From: Janthinobacterium aquaticum
GTDB taxonomy: Bacteria > Pseudomonadota > Gammaproteobacteria > Burkholderiales > Burkholderiaceae_D
Direction: 5' to 3'
Assembly (NCBI RefSeq): GCF_009208565.1
Contig: NZ_WFLK01000022.1
Coordinates: forward strand, 1 to 52,124
DNA: 52,124 nt
Under the pieces are notes generated by a model. The model saw only the letters and a list, made by a program, of their open reading frames with translations, was not told where the DNA came from and did not search any database. The translations under genes were made by a program, and so were the position numbers. Shown one piece after another: positions 17,425 to 26,585 of this stretch; position 1 is the first letter of the stretch, and each line of letters starts with the position of its first letter.

Positions 17425-18357
17425 TTAACCGAGTTCTTTGACCAGTGCAGGCACCACTTCGAACAGGTCGCCCACGATGCCGTAGTCAGCCACGGCAAAG
17501 ATCGGCGCTTCCGGATCCTTGTTGATGGCCACGATGGTCTTCGAGTCCTTCATGCCGGCCAGATGCTGGATCGCGCCCGAAATACCGACGGCAATATACA
17601 GCGATGGCGCAACGATCTTGCCGGTCTGGCCCACTTGCCAGTCGTTCGGCACGAAGCCGGCGTCGACCGCTGCGCGCGAAGCCCCCATGGCAGCGCCCAG
17701 CTTGTCGGCCAGCGGCTCGAGAATCTGGAAGTTTTCTGCCGAACCGAGGCCACGGCCGCCGGAAACGATGATTTTGGCAGCGGTCAGCTCAGGACGGTCC
17801 GACTTGGCCAGCTCACGGCCGACAAAAGCCGACTTGCCCACGTCGCCCACGGCGGTGATGGTGTCGGTGGCAGCCGAACCACCGGTAGCGGCGGCAGCGT
17901 CAAAACCGGTGGTGCGCACGGTGATGACCTTGACTTTGTCGCTTGATTGCACGGTGGCAATCGCGTTACCGGCGTAGATCGGGCGCTCGAAGGTATCCGG
18001 GGAGTCGACCTTGGTGATTTCCGAGATCTGCGCCACGTCCAGCTTGGCAGCCACGCGTGGCAGGATGTTCTTGCCGTAGGCGGTGGCTGGCGCCAGGATA
18101 TGACTGTAGTCGCCGGCAATGGCCAGCACCTGCTCGGCCACGTTTTCGGCCAGGCCGTCGGCAAAGTAAGCGGCGTCGGCCACGATGACCTTGGCTACGC
18201 CGGCGATCTGCGCAGCCGCTGCTGCGGCGGCCGAGGCGTTCGAGCCGGCAACCAGTACGTGCACGTCGCCACCGCACTGGGCAGCAGCGGTCACGGTATG
18301 GTGGGTGCTGCCCTTCAGGCTAGCGTTGTCGTGTTCAGCAATAACTAATGCGACCAT
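17425..18357 (-). CDS. etfA: Electron transfer flavoprotein, alpha subunit
   Basis: The 310-residue protein has the C-terminal FAD domain motifs [51 protein letters not shown] and [21 protein letters not shown]. With EtfB it forms the soluble dimer that takes electrons from acyl-CoA dehydrogenases and delivers them to ETF-ubiquinone oxidoreductase. It starts at 18357 behind AGGAAAC, 40 bp after etfB. The order etfB-etfA-dehydrogenase suggests a fatty or branched-chain acyl catabolic unit. Confidence 0.97.
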   Translation of the reverse strand: MVALVIAEHDNASLKGSTHHTVTAAAQCGGDVHVLVAGSNASAAAAAAAQIAGVAKVIVADAAYFADGLAENVAEQVLAIAGDYSHILAPATAYGKNILPRVAAKLDVAQISEITKVDSPDTFERPIYAGNAIATVQSSDKVKVITVRTTGFDAAAATGGSAATDTITAVGDVGKSAFVGRELAKSDRPELTAAKIIVSGGRGLGSAENFQILEPLADKLGAAMGASRAAVDAGFVPNDWQVGQTGKIVAPSLYIAVGISGAIQHLAGMKDSKTIVAINKDPEAPIFAVADYGIVGDLFEVVPALVKELG

Positions 18358-18397
18358 GATGTTTCCTGTAAATGTTCTGGATAGACGGCAACGCCGC

Positions 18398-19147
18398 TTA
18401 AATGACTTTGGCTTCGGTGCGCAGCTTGGCGACCAGCGTGGCCACGTCCGGCACCTTGATGCCGGCCGAGCGCTTGGCAGGTTCAGCCACTTTCAGCGTT
18501 TTCAGGCGCGGCGTCACGTCCACGCCCAGGTCTTCCGGCTTGACGGTTTCCAGCGGCTTTTTCTTGGCTTTCATGATGTTCGGCAGCGTGACGTAGCGCG
18601 GCTCGTTCAGGCGCAGGTCGGTAGTGACGATGGCAGGCAGCGTCAGGGCCAGCGTTTCCAGGCCGCCATCGACTTCGCGCGTGACGGTCACTTTGCCGTC
18701 TTCCAGCACCACTTTCGAGGCAAACGTGGCTTGCGGCCAACCGAGCAGCGCCGCCAGCATCTGGCCGGTCTGGTTGCTGTCGTCGTCGATGGCCTGCTTG
18801 CCCAGGATAATCAGTTGTGGCTGTTCTTTTTCAGCCAGCGACTTGACCAGCTTGGCCACGGCCAGCGGTTCGAGTTCGGTGGTCGTTTCAACCAGGATGC
18901 CGCGGTCGGCGCCGATGGCCATGGCGGTGCGCAGGGTTTCCTGGCATTGGGTCACGCCGCAGGAGATGGCCACCACTTCAGTCACCTTGCCAGCCTCTTT
19001 CAGGCGCATGGCTTCTTCCAGTGCGATCTCGTCAAAAGGGTTCATGGACATTTTGACGTTGGCGGTATCGACGCCAGTGCCGTCGCTCTTGACGCGTACT
19101 TTGACGTTATAGTCGACCACGCGTTTGACGGGTACCAAGACTTTCAT
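18398..19147 (-). CDS. etfB: Electron transfer flavoprotein, beta subunit
   Basis: The 249-residue protein begins [19 protein letters not shown], the usual EtfB start, and contains the signature [22 protein letters not shown] with the AMP-binding loop. [17 protein letters not shown] near residue 38 is also conserved. It pairs with EtfA. The start at 19147 has AAAGG upstream; a TATAAT box and a 12-bp palindrome lie further upstream. Confidence 0.97.
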   Translation of the reverse strand: MKVLVPVKRVVDYNVKVRVKSDGTGVDTANVKMSMNPFDEIALEEAMRLKEAGKVTEVVAISCGVTQCQETLRTAMAIGADRGILVETTTELEPLAVAKLVKSLAEKEQPQLIILGKQAIDDDSNQTGQMLAALLGWPQATFASKVVLEDGKVTVTREVDGGLETLALTLPAIVTTDLRLNEPRYVTLPNIMKAKKKPLETVKPEDLGVDVTPRLKTLKVAEPAKRSAGIKVPDVATLVAKLRTEAKVI

Positions 19148-19194
19148 AGCTATGCCTTTGGGAAATTATAAAAATGACGGTTCTAGTGCGTTCG

Positions 19195-19242
19195 ATTATA
19201 AGAGAAATTCGCGCCACGAACCGAATTTAAGCACGATCGTGC
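19195..19242 (-). promoter_or_regulatory. etfB promoter region with 12-bp palindrome
   Basis: A perfect -10 TATAAT reads on the minus strand at 19195-19200, 48 bp before the etfB start; the -35 is poor. The perfect palindrome GCACGATCGTGC (19231-19242) sits about 30 bp upstream of the -10. Its ACGATCGT core is of the kind bound by TetR-type regulators of acyl-CoA metabolism in betaproteobacteria (FadP-like, from memory). That assignment is inference. Confidence 0.5.
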
Positions 19243-19412
19243 GATTTTTAGTTAGAGCAAATCGTCTAAATAACATCGAGCCGCAATCAAGGGAGAAAAT
19301 ACAGCGGGAGAAAATACCGGGAATAGCGCTACGCTGCATGGCAGCAAATGGACGCCGGAAGAGACCATTTGCCAGCTGGCCAGCCCCCTGGCGGGGCGCC
19401 GGCCGGCCGCGA

Positions 19413-19670
19413 TTATTTGCGTTGCATCAGGAAAACGAATTCGGTGCCGGTCTGCACATGCGCCAGCAGCGCATTGCCCGTCTGTTTGGCAAAAGCCTGG
19501 AAGTCGCGCACGGAACCGGGGTCGGTTGCCATAATGCGCAGCACCTCACCGCTTTGCAACTCGGCCAGCGCTTTCTTTGCCTTCAGGATCGGCAAAGGGC
19601 AATTCAAGCCGCGCGCATCGAGTTCCTTGTTAAATTCCATGATCTCGGTATCAAGTAGTGTGTCGCTCAT
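19413..19670 (-). CDS. TusA/SirA-family sulfurtransferase-like protein
   Basis: The 85-residue protein has the family signature LDARGLNCPLPILKAKKAL with the CPxP cysteine at residue 24. It ends in a beta strand, FVFLMQRK. TusA-type proteins carry persulfide sulfur, for example for tRNA thiolation or cofactor synthesis. The start at 19670 (MSDTLLDTEIMEFNKEL) follows AGGATATTG. It lies 204 bp after alaS on the same strand with no other sulfur-transfer gene in the window, so its exact partner is unknown. Confidence 0.9.
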   Translation of the reverse strand: MSDTLLDTEIMEFNKELDARGLNCPLPILKAKKALAELQSGEVLRIMATDPGSVRDFQAFAKQTGNALLAHVQTGTEFVFLMQRK

Positions 19671-19873
19671 CAATATCCTGCCAATGTTTTGTTTACTGAT
19701 TTTCGACATACTACTCCAATTCACGCCCATTGACGCGCTGCACCAAAATAGTTCGCAGGCTGTTGTCAGACCACAACGAGCTGCCAGACGGTAAAACGGC
19801 CCGCCAGACGAGCCGGCGAGCCGTTCAATACGCGCTGCGGGGCGCGGGTGCCGCATGGATGCTGGCGCCGGTC

Positions 19874-22486
19874 TTACTTGACGCGCTCGCCCACCCAGGC
19901 CGGCACGCCAGCCAGTGCTGCCGGCAGGCCGGTCGCGTCGGTACCGCCGGCCTGCGCCATATCGGGGCGTCCGCCGCCTTTGCCGCCCACTTGTTGTGCA
20001 ACGAAGTTGACCAGCTCGCCCGCTTTCACGCGCGAGGTGGCGTCAGCGGTCACGCCGGCAATCAGGCTGACCTTGCCGTCGGTAACGCTGGCCAGCACGA
20101 TGGCGGCCGTTTTCAGCTTGTCTTTCAGCTTGTCCATGGTCTCGCGCAGGCGCGCCACGTCAGCGCCTTCGAGCGTTGCCGCCAGCACCTTGACGCCGTT
20201 GACGTCGACCGCCTGCGTGACCAGCTCATCGCCCTGGCCCGAGGCCAGTTTCGATTTCAGCGCCGCCAGTTCTTTTTCCAGCGCCTTGACGTGATCCTGT
20301 ACCTGGCCGATACGCGCCGTCAGCTCTTCCGGCTGCGCTTTCAGGGCGGCAGCAGCGTCGAGCAGGCGACGGTTGATCGTCTGCACCAGTTGCAGTGCGC
20401 CTTCGCCGGTCACCGCTTCGACGCGGCGGATGCCTGCTGCCACGCCGCTTTCAGCGGTGATCTTGAACAGGCCGATATCGCCGGTGCGCTGCACGTGCAC
20501 GCCGCCGCACAGCTCTTTCGAGCTGCCGATATCGAGCACGCGCACTTCGTCGCCATATTTCTCGCCGAACAGCGCCATCGCGCCATGCTTGACGGCGTCG
20601 TCAAACGACATGTGATGCGACTGCGTCGGATGGTTTTCCAGGATCTCTTTGTTGACGATGGTTTCCACCGCAGCGATCTGCTCGACCGTCATCGGCGCGT
20701 GATGGCTGAAGTCGAAACGCGTCTTGTCCGGATCGACCAGCGAACCTTTTTGCGCCACGTGGCTGCCCAGCACTTCGCGCAGCGCCTTGTGCATCAAATG
20801 GGTGGCCGAGTGGTTGCGGATGGTGCGGCCGCGCTTGGCCTGGTCCACGTCAGCGGTCACGGTGTCGCCCACTTTGAGCACACCGCTGGCGATCACGCCA
20901 TGGTGGCCAAACACATCGGCCTGGATTTTCAGCGTGTCGCTGACGGTAAAGGTGCCGGCTGGCGTGGCGATCACGCCCTGGTCGCCGACCTGGCCGCCCG
21001 ATTCGGCGTAGAACGGCGTGGTGTCGAGCACCACGATGCCGCTCTGGCCGGCGCTCAGTTCCTGCACAGCGGTGCCGGCAGCGTACAGCGCGATGATCTT
21101 GCTGCCAAAGCTCAGCTGCTCGTAGCCGACGAACTTGTTCTTCTCGCCCGCGTATTCAACCTTGCTGTCCTTGTGGGTCTTGCCGCCCTTGCGCGACAGT
21201 TCCTGGCTTTCTTTCAGCGCTGCGTCGTAGCCGGCCTGGTCGAATGCAATATCGCGCTCGCGGCAGATATCGGCCGTCAGGTCTGGCGGGAAGCCATAGG
21301 TTTCATACAGCGTAAAGGCGGTGGCGCCGTCGATGCCCGAACCATCCCGAGCCAGCTGCGCTTCAAGCACTTTCATGCCCGTTTCCAGCGTTTCGCCAAA
21401 GCGCTCTTCTTCGGCCTTGAGCATATTGGCGACGTTGCCCTTGGCTTCTTCCAGTTCCGGGTAAGCGGCGCCCATCTCGATGGCCAGGTCGGCCACCAGC
21501 TTGTAGAAGAACGGCTTGGTCTGGCCCAGTTTGTGGCCATGGCGCAGCGCGCGGCGAATAATGCGACGCAGCACATAAGCGCGCCCTTCGCTGCCGGGAA
21601 TCACGCCGTCGACGATCATGAAGGCCGCCGAGCGGATATGGTCGGCGATCACGCGCAGCGACTTGTTTTCCAGGTCGGTGGCGCCGGTTTCGCGCGCTGC
21701 CGCGCGGATCAGGTTCTGGAACAGGTCGATCTCGTAGTTCGAATGCACGTGCTGCAGCACGGCGGCCAGGCGCTCCATGCCCATGCCGGTATCGACGCAT
21801 GGTTTTGGCAGCTTGTGCATCACGCCCGCTTCATCGCGGTTGAACTGCATGAATACCAGGTTCCAGATTTCAATAAAGCGGTCGCCGTCTTCGTCAGGCG
21901 AGCCAGGAGGGCCGCCAGGAATGTCAGCGCCGTGGTCGTAGAAGATTTCAGTGCACGGGCCGCATGGGCCGGTGTCGGCCATCTGCCAGAAATTGTCGGA
22001 CGCGTAGCGCGAACCCTTGTTGTCACCGATGCGGATAATGCGCTCGACCGGCACGCCGATTTCCTTGGCCCAGATATCGTAGGCTTCGTCATCTTCGATA
22101 TACACGGTGACGGTCAGCTTGTCGGCTGGCAGGCCGTACACGCGCGTCAGCAGTTCCCAGGCGTAATGAATCGCATCGCGCTTGAAGTAGTCGCCAAAGC
22201 TGAAGTTGCCCAGCATTTCAAAGAAGGTGTGGTGACGCGCGGTATAACCGACGTTTTCCAGGTCATTGTGCTTGCCGCCGGCGCGCACGCAGCGCTGCAC
22301 GGACGTGGCACGCGAGTACGGGCGGCTGTCGGTGCCGGTAAACACGTCCTTGAACTGCACCATGCCGCTGTTCGTCAACAGCAAGGTCGGATCGTTGCCT
22401 GGCACCAGCGAACTGGAGCGGACGATGGAATGGCCCTTGGACTCGAAAAATTTGAGGAACTTGTCGCGGATTTCAGATGATTTCAT
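19874..22486 (-). CDS. alaS: Alanyl-tRNA synthetase
   Basis: The 870-residue protein is full length. The N-terminal class II catalytic core starts [19 protein letters not shown], with FTNSGM-type motif [14 protein letters not shown] and the [12 protein letters not shown] motif 3. The editing domain zinc site is [13 protein letters not shown] and CGGVH. The C-terminal glycine-rich DHHA1-type end is [16 protein letters not shown]. It charges tRNA-Ala and clears mischarged Ser and Gly. No good ribosome-binding site precedes the ATG at 22486. Confidence 0.99.
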   Translation of the reverse strand: MKSSEIRDKFLKFFESKGHSIVRSSSLVPGNDPTLLLTNSGMVQFKDVFTGTDSRPYSRATSVQRCVRAGGKHNDLENVGYTARHHTFFEMLGNFSFGDYFKRDAIHYAWELLTRVYGLPADKLTVTVYIEDDEAYDIWAKEIGVPVERIIRIGDNKGSRYASDNFWQMADTGPCGPCTEIFYDHGADIPGGPPGSPDEDGDRFIEIWNLVFMQFNRDEAGVMHKLPKPCVDTGMGMERLAAVLQHVHSNYEIDLFQNLIRAAARETGATDLENKSLRVIADHIRSAAFMIVDGVIPGSEGRAYVLRRIIRRALRHGHKLGQTKPFFYKLVADLAIEMGAAYPELEEAKGNVANMLKAEEERFGETLETGMKVLEAQLARDGSGIDGATAFTLYETYGFPPDLTADICRERDIAFDQAGYDAALKESQELSRKGGKTHKDSKVEYAGEKNKFVGYEQLSFGSKIIALYAAGTAVQELSAGQSGIVVLDTTPFYAESGGQVGDQGVIATPAGTFTVSDTLKIQADVFGHHGVIASGVLKVGDTVTADVDQAKRGRTIRNHSATHLMHKALREVLGSHVAQKGSLVDPDKTRFDFSHHAPMTVEQIAAVETIVNKEILENHPTQSHHMSFDDAVKHGAMALFGEKYGDEVRVLDIGSSKELCGGVHVQRTGDIGLFKITAESGVAAGIRRVEAVTGEGALQLVQTINRRLLDAAAALKAQPEELTARIGQVQDHVKALEKELAALKSKLASGQGDELVTQAVDVNGVKVLAATLEGADVARLRETMDKLKDKLKTAAIVLASVTDGKVSLIAGVTADATSRVKAGELVNFVAQQVGGKGGGRPDMAQAGGTDATGLPAALAGVPAWVGERVK

Positions 22487-22836
22487 GTTTTTTAGAAAAA
22501 GGTGGCGGCAGCTTTAAAGGATCGATTATACGTGATATGTCAAGCCGCAATTAGAGACGGCAAGGGGCGAGGCGCCGAAATAGTGCGTCAACCACAACGG
22601 CAAAACCACCAAGTGAGCGTCACAACGCCGCCAGCACACCAGTAAAAGGTGACAACACCGCAGGCGCCGGCACAGGAGCTCCGGGCCAAGCAAGGCTGAA
22701 AAATGTCGAGGGCAAGGCGCAGCGACGAAGACAGTACGCCAGTACGGCAAGGAGCTGCAACGCAGCCATCGGCATTTTCTCAGCCTCGCGTCTCCGGCCC
22801 GCCATTTTTCGCCTTGCGACTTTGAAAAAGCTTAAT
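22487..22836. repeat. Gene-free spacer holding a probable dispersed intergenic repeat
   Basis: Next to alaS a TATAAT box reads on the minus strand at 22525-22530, probably part of its promoter. The rest (about 22550-22830) has no convincing gene. It contains inverted arms GCTGAAAAATG (about 22696) and CATTTTCTCAGC (about 22772), the inner pair AGTACG-CC-AGTACG, and an outer CAAGGCG (about 22712) with CGCCTTG (about 22810). The layout of nested arms resembles a non-coding dispersed element; other copies would have to be sought in the genome. Confidence 0.5.
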
Positions 22837-23262
22837 TTAGTTGTGATCGTGACCTGAACCACAGCCATGTGCGGCAGCAGGCGCAGCGCCTATGCATTCA
22901 GGGCAGCGCCCATACAGCGTCAGCTCATGCCGCTCCACCACAAACCCCTGCGGCGCCATACGCTTCAAGTCGCCCGGGCAATCATGGACATCAAATACGC
23001 GCTGACAGACAGTGCACTGGAAATGATGATGATGGTGATTGGCCACCGTATTGGACTCATAGCGCGGGTTTTCACCCGGCAGCGTAACCACATGCACTTT
23101 TTCCTCGCTGACCAGCGACTTGAGGTTGCGATAGACAGTGGCAATACCGAGCTGGGCCACCTGCAAGCTGGCCTGTTCGAGGATTTCCTGGGCCGACAGC
23201 GGGCGCTGCGCCGTTTCAATGGCAGCCTGGATGGCGGTTTTTTGACGTGTTGTGCGTTCCAT
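22837..23262 (-). CDS. zur: Fur-family zinc uptake regulator (Zur)
   Basis: The 141-residue protein has the Fur winged helix (RTTRQKTAIQAAIETAQRPL, LGIATVYRNLKSLVSEEKV). Its metal sites include NHHHHHFQCTVCQ and GRCPEC and a His/Cys-rich tail, HGCGSGHDHN. The two CxxC pairs make the structural zinc site. A divergent His-rich TonB receptor and a perfect palindrome between them favour Zur over Fur or PerR. The start at 23262 (MERTTRQK) was preferred to an upstream codon that runs toward the palindrome. With zinc bound it should repress the receptor gene. Confidence 0.85.
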   Translation of the reverse strand: MERTTRQKTAIQAAIETAQRPLSAQEILEQASLQVAQLGIATVYRNLKSLVSEEKVHVVTLPGENPRYESNTVANHHHHHFQCTVCQRVFDVHDCPGDLKRMAPQGFVVERHELTLYGRCPECIGAAPAAAHGCGSGHDHN

Positions 23263-23314
23263 GCCGACAGAATACACCATCGCTCTGGCAATCATCTCAA
23301 CAATGCAACACCGA

Positions 23315-23338
23315 ATAATGATAATGCGTTATCATTAT
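23315..23338. promoter_or_regulatory. Zur-box-like perfect inverted repeat
   Basis: ATAATGATAA and TTATCATTAT are perfect 10-bp arms around TGCG, centred between zur (start 23262) and the receptor gene (start 23411). Its position and AT-rich ATGATAA core fit a Fur/Zur-family operator serving both genes. Confidence 0.75.
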
Positions 23339-23410
23339 CAACGAACCGTGCCAAATCAGCATGGTGATGCCCAGCCCCAGCATACCGATACACGATAAAG
23401 GAATTGCCGC

Positions 23411-25498
23411 ATGTCCGTACCACGCCCCCTGCACCGCCCTACTCCACTCGCGCTGGCCCTGATGCTGGCCTTTGCCGCGCCAGCGTCCGTACTGGCGCAG
23501 CAGGCGCCCACCATGCCGGCCGTCACCGTCTCGGCCAGCGCCCTGTCGCTGGGCAGCGATGACATGAGCACGCCCGTGACCGTATTGGAAGGCGATGAAC
23601 TGGTGCGCACCCGCGAAGCAACACTGGGCGAAACGCTGGCCAACCAGCCCGGCATTACGTCGAGCCATTTTGGCGCCGGCGCCAGCCGCCCGATTATCCG
23701 CGGCATGGATGGTCCGCGCGTGAAGGTCTTGTCCGATGGCGCCGAAGTGCAGGATGCGTCGACCATCAGTCCCGACCATGCGGTCGCTGCCGAGCCGATG
23801 CTGTCGCAGCAAATCGAAGTGCTGCGCGGCCCGTCGGCGCTGGCCTATGGCGGCGGCGCCGTGGGCGGCGTGGTCAACGTGATCGACAACAAGGTGCCGA
23901 CCCGCGTGCCGGCCAAAGGCATCGAAGGCAGCGCCGAATTGCGCGCCAATAGCGGCGCACGCGAAAAGGCCGGCGCCTTTGAAGTGACTGGCGGCTCGGG
24001 CAATATCGCCTTCCATGCCGAAGGCGTCAAGCGCGATGCCAAGGAGTACAAGGTCGGCAGCGGCTGGCAGGACGGATCAAAAGTGGCCGGCAGCTACAAC
24101 CAGACCGATACGGCCAGCGCCGGCGTGTCGTGGGTCGGTGCACGCGGTTTCCTGGGCCTGGCCTTTACCAGCCAGCACGCCGAGTATGGCCTGCCCGGCC
24201 ACAACCATGAATTTGAAAGCTGCCATCCGCACGGCGACCATCTGCACTGCGGCGGCCACGACGACCACGATCACGAAGGCGAGCATGAAGAAGGCGAAGA
24301 CCACGATCATGAGCACGAGCACGGCGAGGTGCCTTACGTGAAAATGAAAAGCGAGCGCTGGGACGTGCGCGGCGAACTGCGCGACCCACTGCCCGGCTTT
24401 GCCCGCCTGCGCCTGCGCGCTGCCTTTACCGACTACAAGCACGATGAAATCGAAGGCACGGAAGTGGCCACCACCTTCAAAAACAAGGGCCACGACGCGC
24501 GCCTGGAAATGGAACATCTGCCGATCGTCGGCTGGCGCGGCGTGGTCGGCCTGCAGACGACCAGACGCGACTTTTCGGCGCTGGGCGAGGAAGCATACGT
24601 GCTGCCAACCGTGACCAAGAAGCACGCGGCCTTCCTGGTCGAGGAATACAACCTGGCGCAATGGCGTTTCGAAGCGGGGCTGCGCCACGAGTGGCAGGAT
24701 ATCGATGTCGACAGCGCCACCCTGCAAAACCACAGCGACAAAGGCACCTCCATCTCGCTGGGCGCGGTATGGAAATTTGCGCCGCAGTATTCGCTCGGCT
24801 CGACCCTGTCGCGCACGCACCGCCTGCCGACCGCCGAGGAGCTGTACGCCAACGGCGTGCACATGGCCACCGCCACCTACGAACTGGGCAACCAGAACCT
24901 GGGCAAGGAAACGTCGAACAATATCGACCTGACGCTGCGCAAATACGCGGGCACCACCACCTTTATGGCCAGCGCTTACCGCAACAAGATCGACAACTAT
25001 ATCTACGGCTCGACGCTGGACGCGCACGAAGGCTTCCAGCTGATCCAGTACGCCCAGCGCGACGCGACCTTTACCGGCGTGGAAGGCCAGATCCGCCAGC
25101 AACTGAACCCGATGTTCGGCGCCAGCGTGTTTGGCGACTACGTACGCGCCAGGCTGGCCGATGGCGGCGAGGCGGGCAATCGCAACCTGCCGCGCATCCC
25201 GGCCCAGCGCCTGGGCGTGCGCTTCTACGCCAACTGGCAATCCTGGAGCGGCGTGGCCGAGTTCTACCGCGTGAGCAAACAGGACAAGGTCGCCGCCTTC
25301 GAAACAGCCACGCCCGGCTACAATATGCTCAACCTGTCGGCCAGCTACGACACCCGCCTCGGCAACACGCCAGCGCAGTTCTACCTGAAGGCCAACAACC
25401 TGACCAATGAGCTGGCCTACAGCCACACCTCATTCATCAAGAACGCGGCGCCGCTGATGGGCCGCAATCTGACGGCGGGGGTGCGGGTGACGTTTTAA
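23411..25498 (+). CDS. znuD: TonB-dependent zinc receptor, ZnuD-like
   Basis: The 695-residue outer-membrane protein has a signal peptide (to VLAQQ), a plug domain with the GASRPIIRGMDGPRVKVLSD segment, and IEVLRGPSALAYGGGAVGGVVNV. The C-terminal strand ends in aromatic residue F (GVRVTF) as expected for Bam-dependent barrels. Residues about 272-306 form an extracellular loop dense in His, Asp and Glu (HPHGDHLHC, GGHDDHDHEGEH, HDHEHEHGE), matching zinc-capturing loops of ZnuD. The ATG follows AAAGGA. Divergent zur and the palindrome imply induction under zinc limitation. Confidence 0.9.
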   Translation: MSVPRPLHRPTPLALALMLAFAAPASVLAQQAPTMPAVTVSASALSLGSDDMSTPVTVLEGDELVRTREATLGETLANQPGITSSHFGAGASRPIIRGMDGPRVKVLSDGAEVQDASTISPDHAVAAEPMLSQQIEVLRGPSALAYGGGAVGGVVNVIDNKVPTRVPAKGIEGSAELRANSGAREKAGAFEVTGGSGNIAFHAEGVKRDAKEYKVGSGWQDGSKVAGSYNQTDTASAGVSWVGARGFLGLAFTSQHAEYGLPGHNHEFESCHPHGDHLHCGGHDDHDHEGEHEEGEDHDHEHEHGEVPYVKMKSERWDVRGELRDPLPGFARLRLRAAFTDYKHDEIEGTEVATTFKNKGHDARLEMEHLPIVGWRGVVGLQTTRRDFSALGEEAYVLPTVTKKHAAFLVEEYNLAQWRFEAGLRHEWQDIDVDSATLQNHSDKGTSISLGAVWKFAPQYSLGSTLSRTHRLPTAEELYANGVHMATATYELGNQNLGKETSNNIDLTLRKYAGTTTFMASAYRNKIDNYIYGSTLDAHEGFQLIQYAQRDATFTGVEGQIRQQLNPMFGASVFGDYVRARLADGGEAGNRNLPRIPAQRLGVRFYANWQSWSGVAEFYRVSKQDKVAAFETATPGYNMLNLSASYDTRLGNTPAQFYLKANNLTNELAYSHTSFIKNAAPLMGRNLTAGVRVTF

Positions 25499-25527
25499 TT
25501 TGAAGCGATAGCATTGTTGGCGGCGCC

Positions 25528-25632
25528 GTTGTCGGATTACGCGCCCCCTGCGGGCGCGCTAATCCGACCTACGCCCTGGCTCGGCGTGCGTCGGGTAGGT
25601 CGGGTTAGCGCGCAGCGCGTAACCCGACAACA
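25528..25632. repeat. REP/BIME-like inverted pair, locus 2
   Basis: GTTGTCGGATTACGCG ending AATCCGACCTAC (25529-25572) faces GTAGGTCGGGTTAGCG ending AACCCGACAAC (25595-25631). A partial copy, ACCCGACAAC, follows at about 25640. The pair lies between the convergent ends of znuD and the phosphodiesterase gene. Confidence 0.9.
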
Positions 25633-25655
25633 TCGGCAAAACCCGACAACATCGA

Positions 25656-26396
25656 TCACCCAGCCGCAATCAAATCAATCCGGTCTGTACAAAACCCATC
25701 CACGCCCCACCCCAGCAACTCTTCTGCGCGCGCCAGCGTATTGACGGTATAGCAGAACACCCCGAACCCCTGCGCCTTGATTGCCTGCACCTGCTCGTGC
25801 GTCAGCTGCGTATGGTCGCAATGCATGGACACCACGCCCAGCGCGCGCGCCTGCGCCAGCCAGTCTGCCGGCAACGCTTCGACCAGCCAGCCGCGCGGCA
25901 GTTCCGGCGCTGCAGCGCGCGCCGCCTGCAGGGCCTCGGTGCTGAACGAGGCCAACAGCGGCAACAGCGTGCCGGCAGCAATCTCGCCGGCAAACGCCGC
26001 CTGCGTGGCCTGCGCCACCACCTGCCCGGTCTGAACCTCGAAGCCGGGCGCCGGCTTGATTTCGATATTCATCCAGATATGGTGCTCGCGGCAATAAGCC
26101 ATAAACGCTGCAAACGACGGCACGCCCTCGCCGGCAAACTGCGGGCCAAACCAGCTGCCGGCGTCCATGGCAGCCAGTTCGCTGGCCGTATGCTCGTTGA
26201 TCTTGCCGCTGCCGGCCACGGTACGCCCCAGTTCGGGATCGTGCATGATGACCGGCACGCCGTCGCCGGCCAGCATCACGTCGAACTCCACCGCGCGGTA
26301 GCCGTAAGCGAGGCCGCAGCGCAGGGCCGCCACGGTATTTTCAGGCGCCAGGGTGCCGCCGCCGCGGTGCGCCAGTCTCTTTGGATAGGGCCACAT
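25656..26396 (-). CDS. ugpQ: Glycerophosphodiester phosphodiesterase
   Basis: The 246-residue protein shows the GDPD motifs in order: LAHRGGGTLAPENT (catalytic His with E-N), EFDVML with the metal Glu/Asp, VIMHDPELGRT, and NIEIKP. It hydrolyses glycerophosphodiesters to sn-glycerol-3-phosphate and an alcohol. It has no signal peptide when started at 26396 (MWPYPKRLAHRGGG), which makes it cytoplasmic and UgpQ-like. The longer upstream frame looks non-coding. No ugp transporter genes are adjacent. Confidence 0.93.
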   Translation of the reverse strand: MWPYPKRLAHRGGGTLAPENTVAALRCGLAYGYRAVEFDVMLAGDGVPVIMHDPELGRTVAGSGKINEHTASELAAMDAGSWFGPQFAGEGVPSFAAFMAYCREHHIWMNIEIKPAPGFEVQTGQVVAQATQAAFAGEIAAGTLLPLLASFSTEALQAARAAAPELPRGWLVEALPADWLAQARALGVVSMHCDHTQLTHEQVQAIKAQGFGVFCYTVNTLARAEELLGWGVDGFCTDRIDLIAAG

Positions 26397-26585
26397 GATG
26401 ATCCTTGGTCGATAGAAGAATAAGCTGCATACTAGCGCGCATGGCACGCAAAAAGCAAAGCATGTCCGGTTTGGCGCCGTGGCGATCTGTCTGGCGCCGC
26501 ACCAGCGCTGTTTCGTCGCAGCGGCGTTGCGCTGGCGCCGCACTGGCAACACAATGCCCTATCGACCATCAAACCTCAGCCACCC

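Noticed and set aside
15627..17441. A 604-codon open frame opposite the acyl-CoA dehydrogenase
   Set aside because: Same artefact of GC-rich codon bias; the dehydrogenase strand has intact motifs and a ribosome-binding site.
19730..22480. A 916-codon open frame antisense to alaS
   Set aside because: It lies exactly opposite a full-length alaS with all synthetase motifs; high GC3 creates long open antisense frames. The translation is low-complexity and matches no family.
22620..22868. An 82-codon frame with a hydrophobic stretch (AALQLLAVLAYCLRRCALPS)
   Set aside because: It lies inside the repeat-like spacer, has no ribosome-binding site and overlaps the zur 3' end; it reads as a translated repeat element.
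26405..26585. Several GGCGCC words before the LytS gene, considered as a repeat array
   Set aside because: They are irregularly spaced and explained by GC-rich composition; no unit repeats at fixed length.
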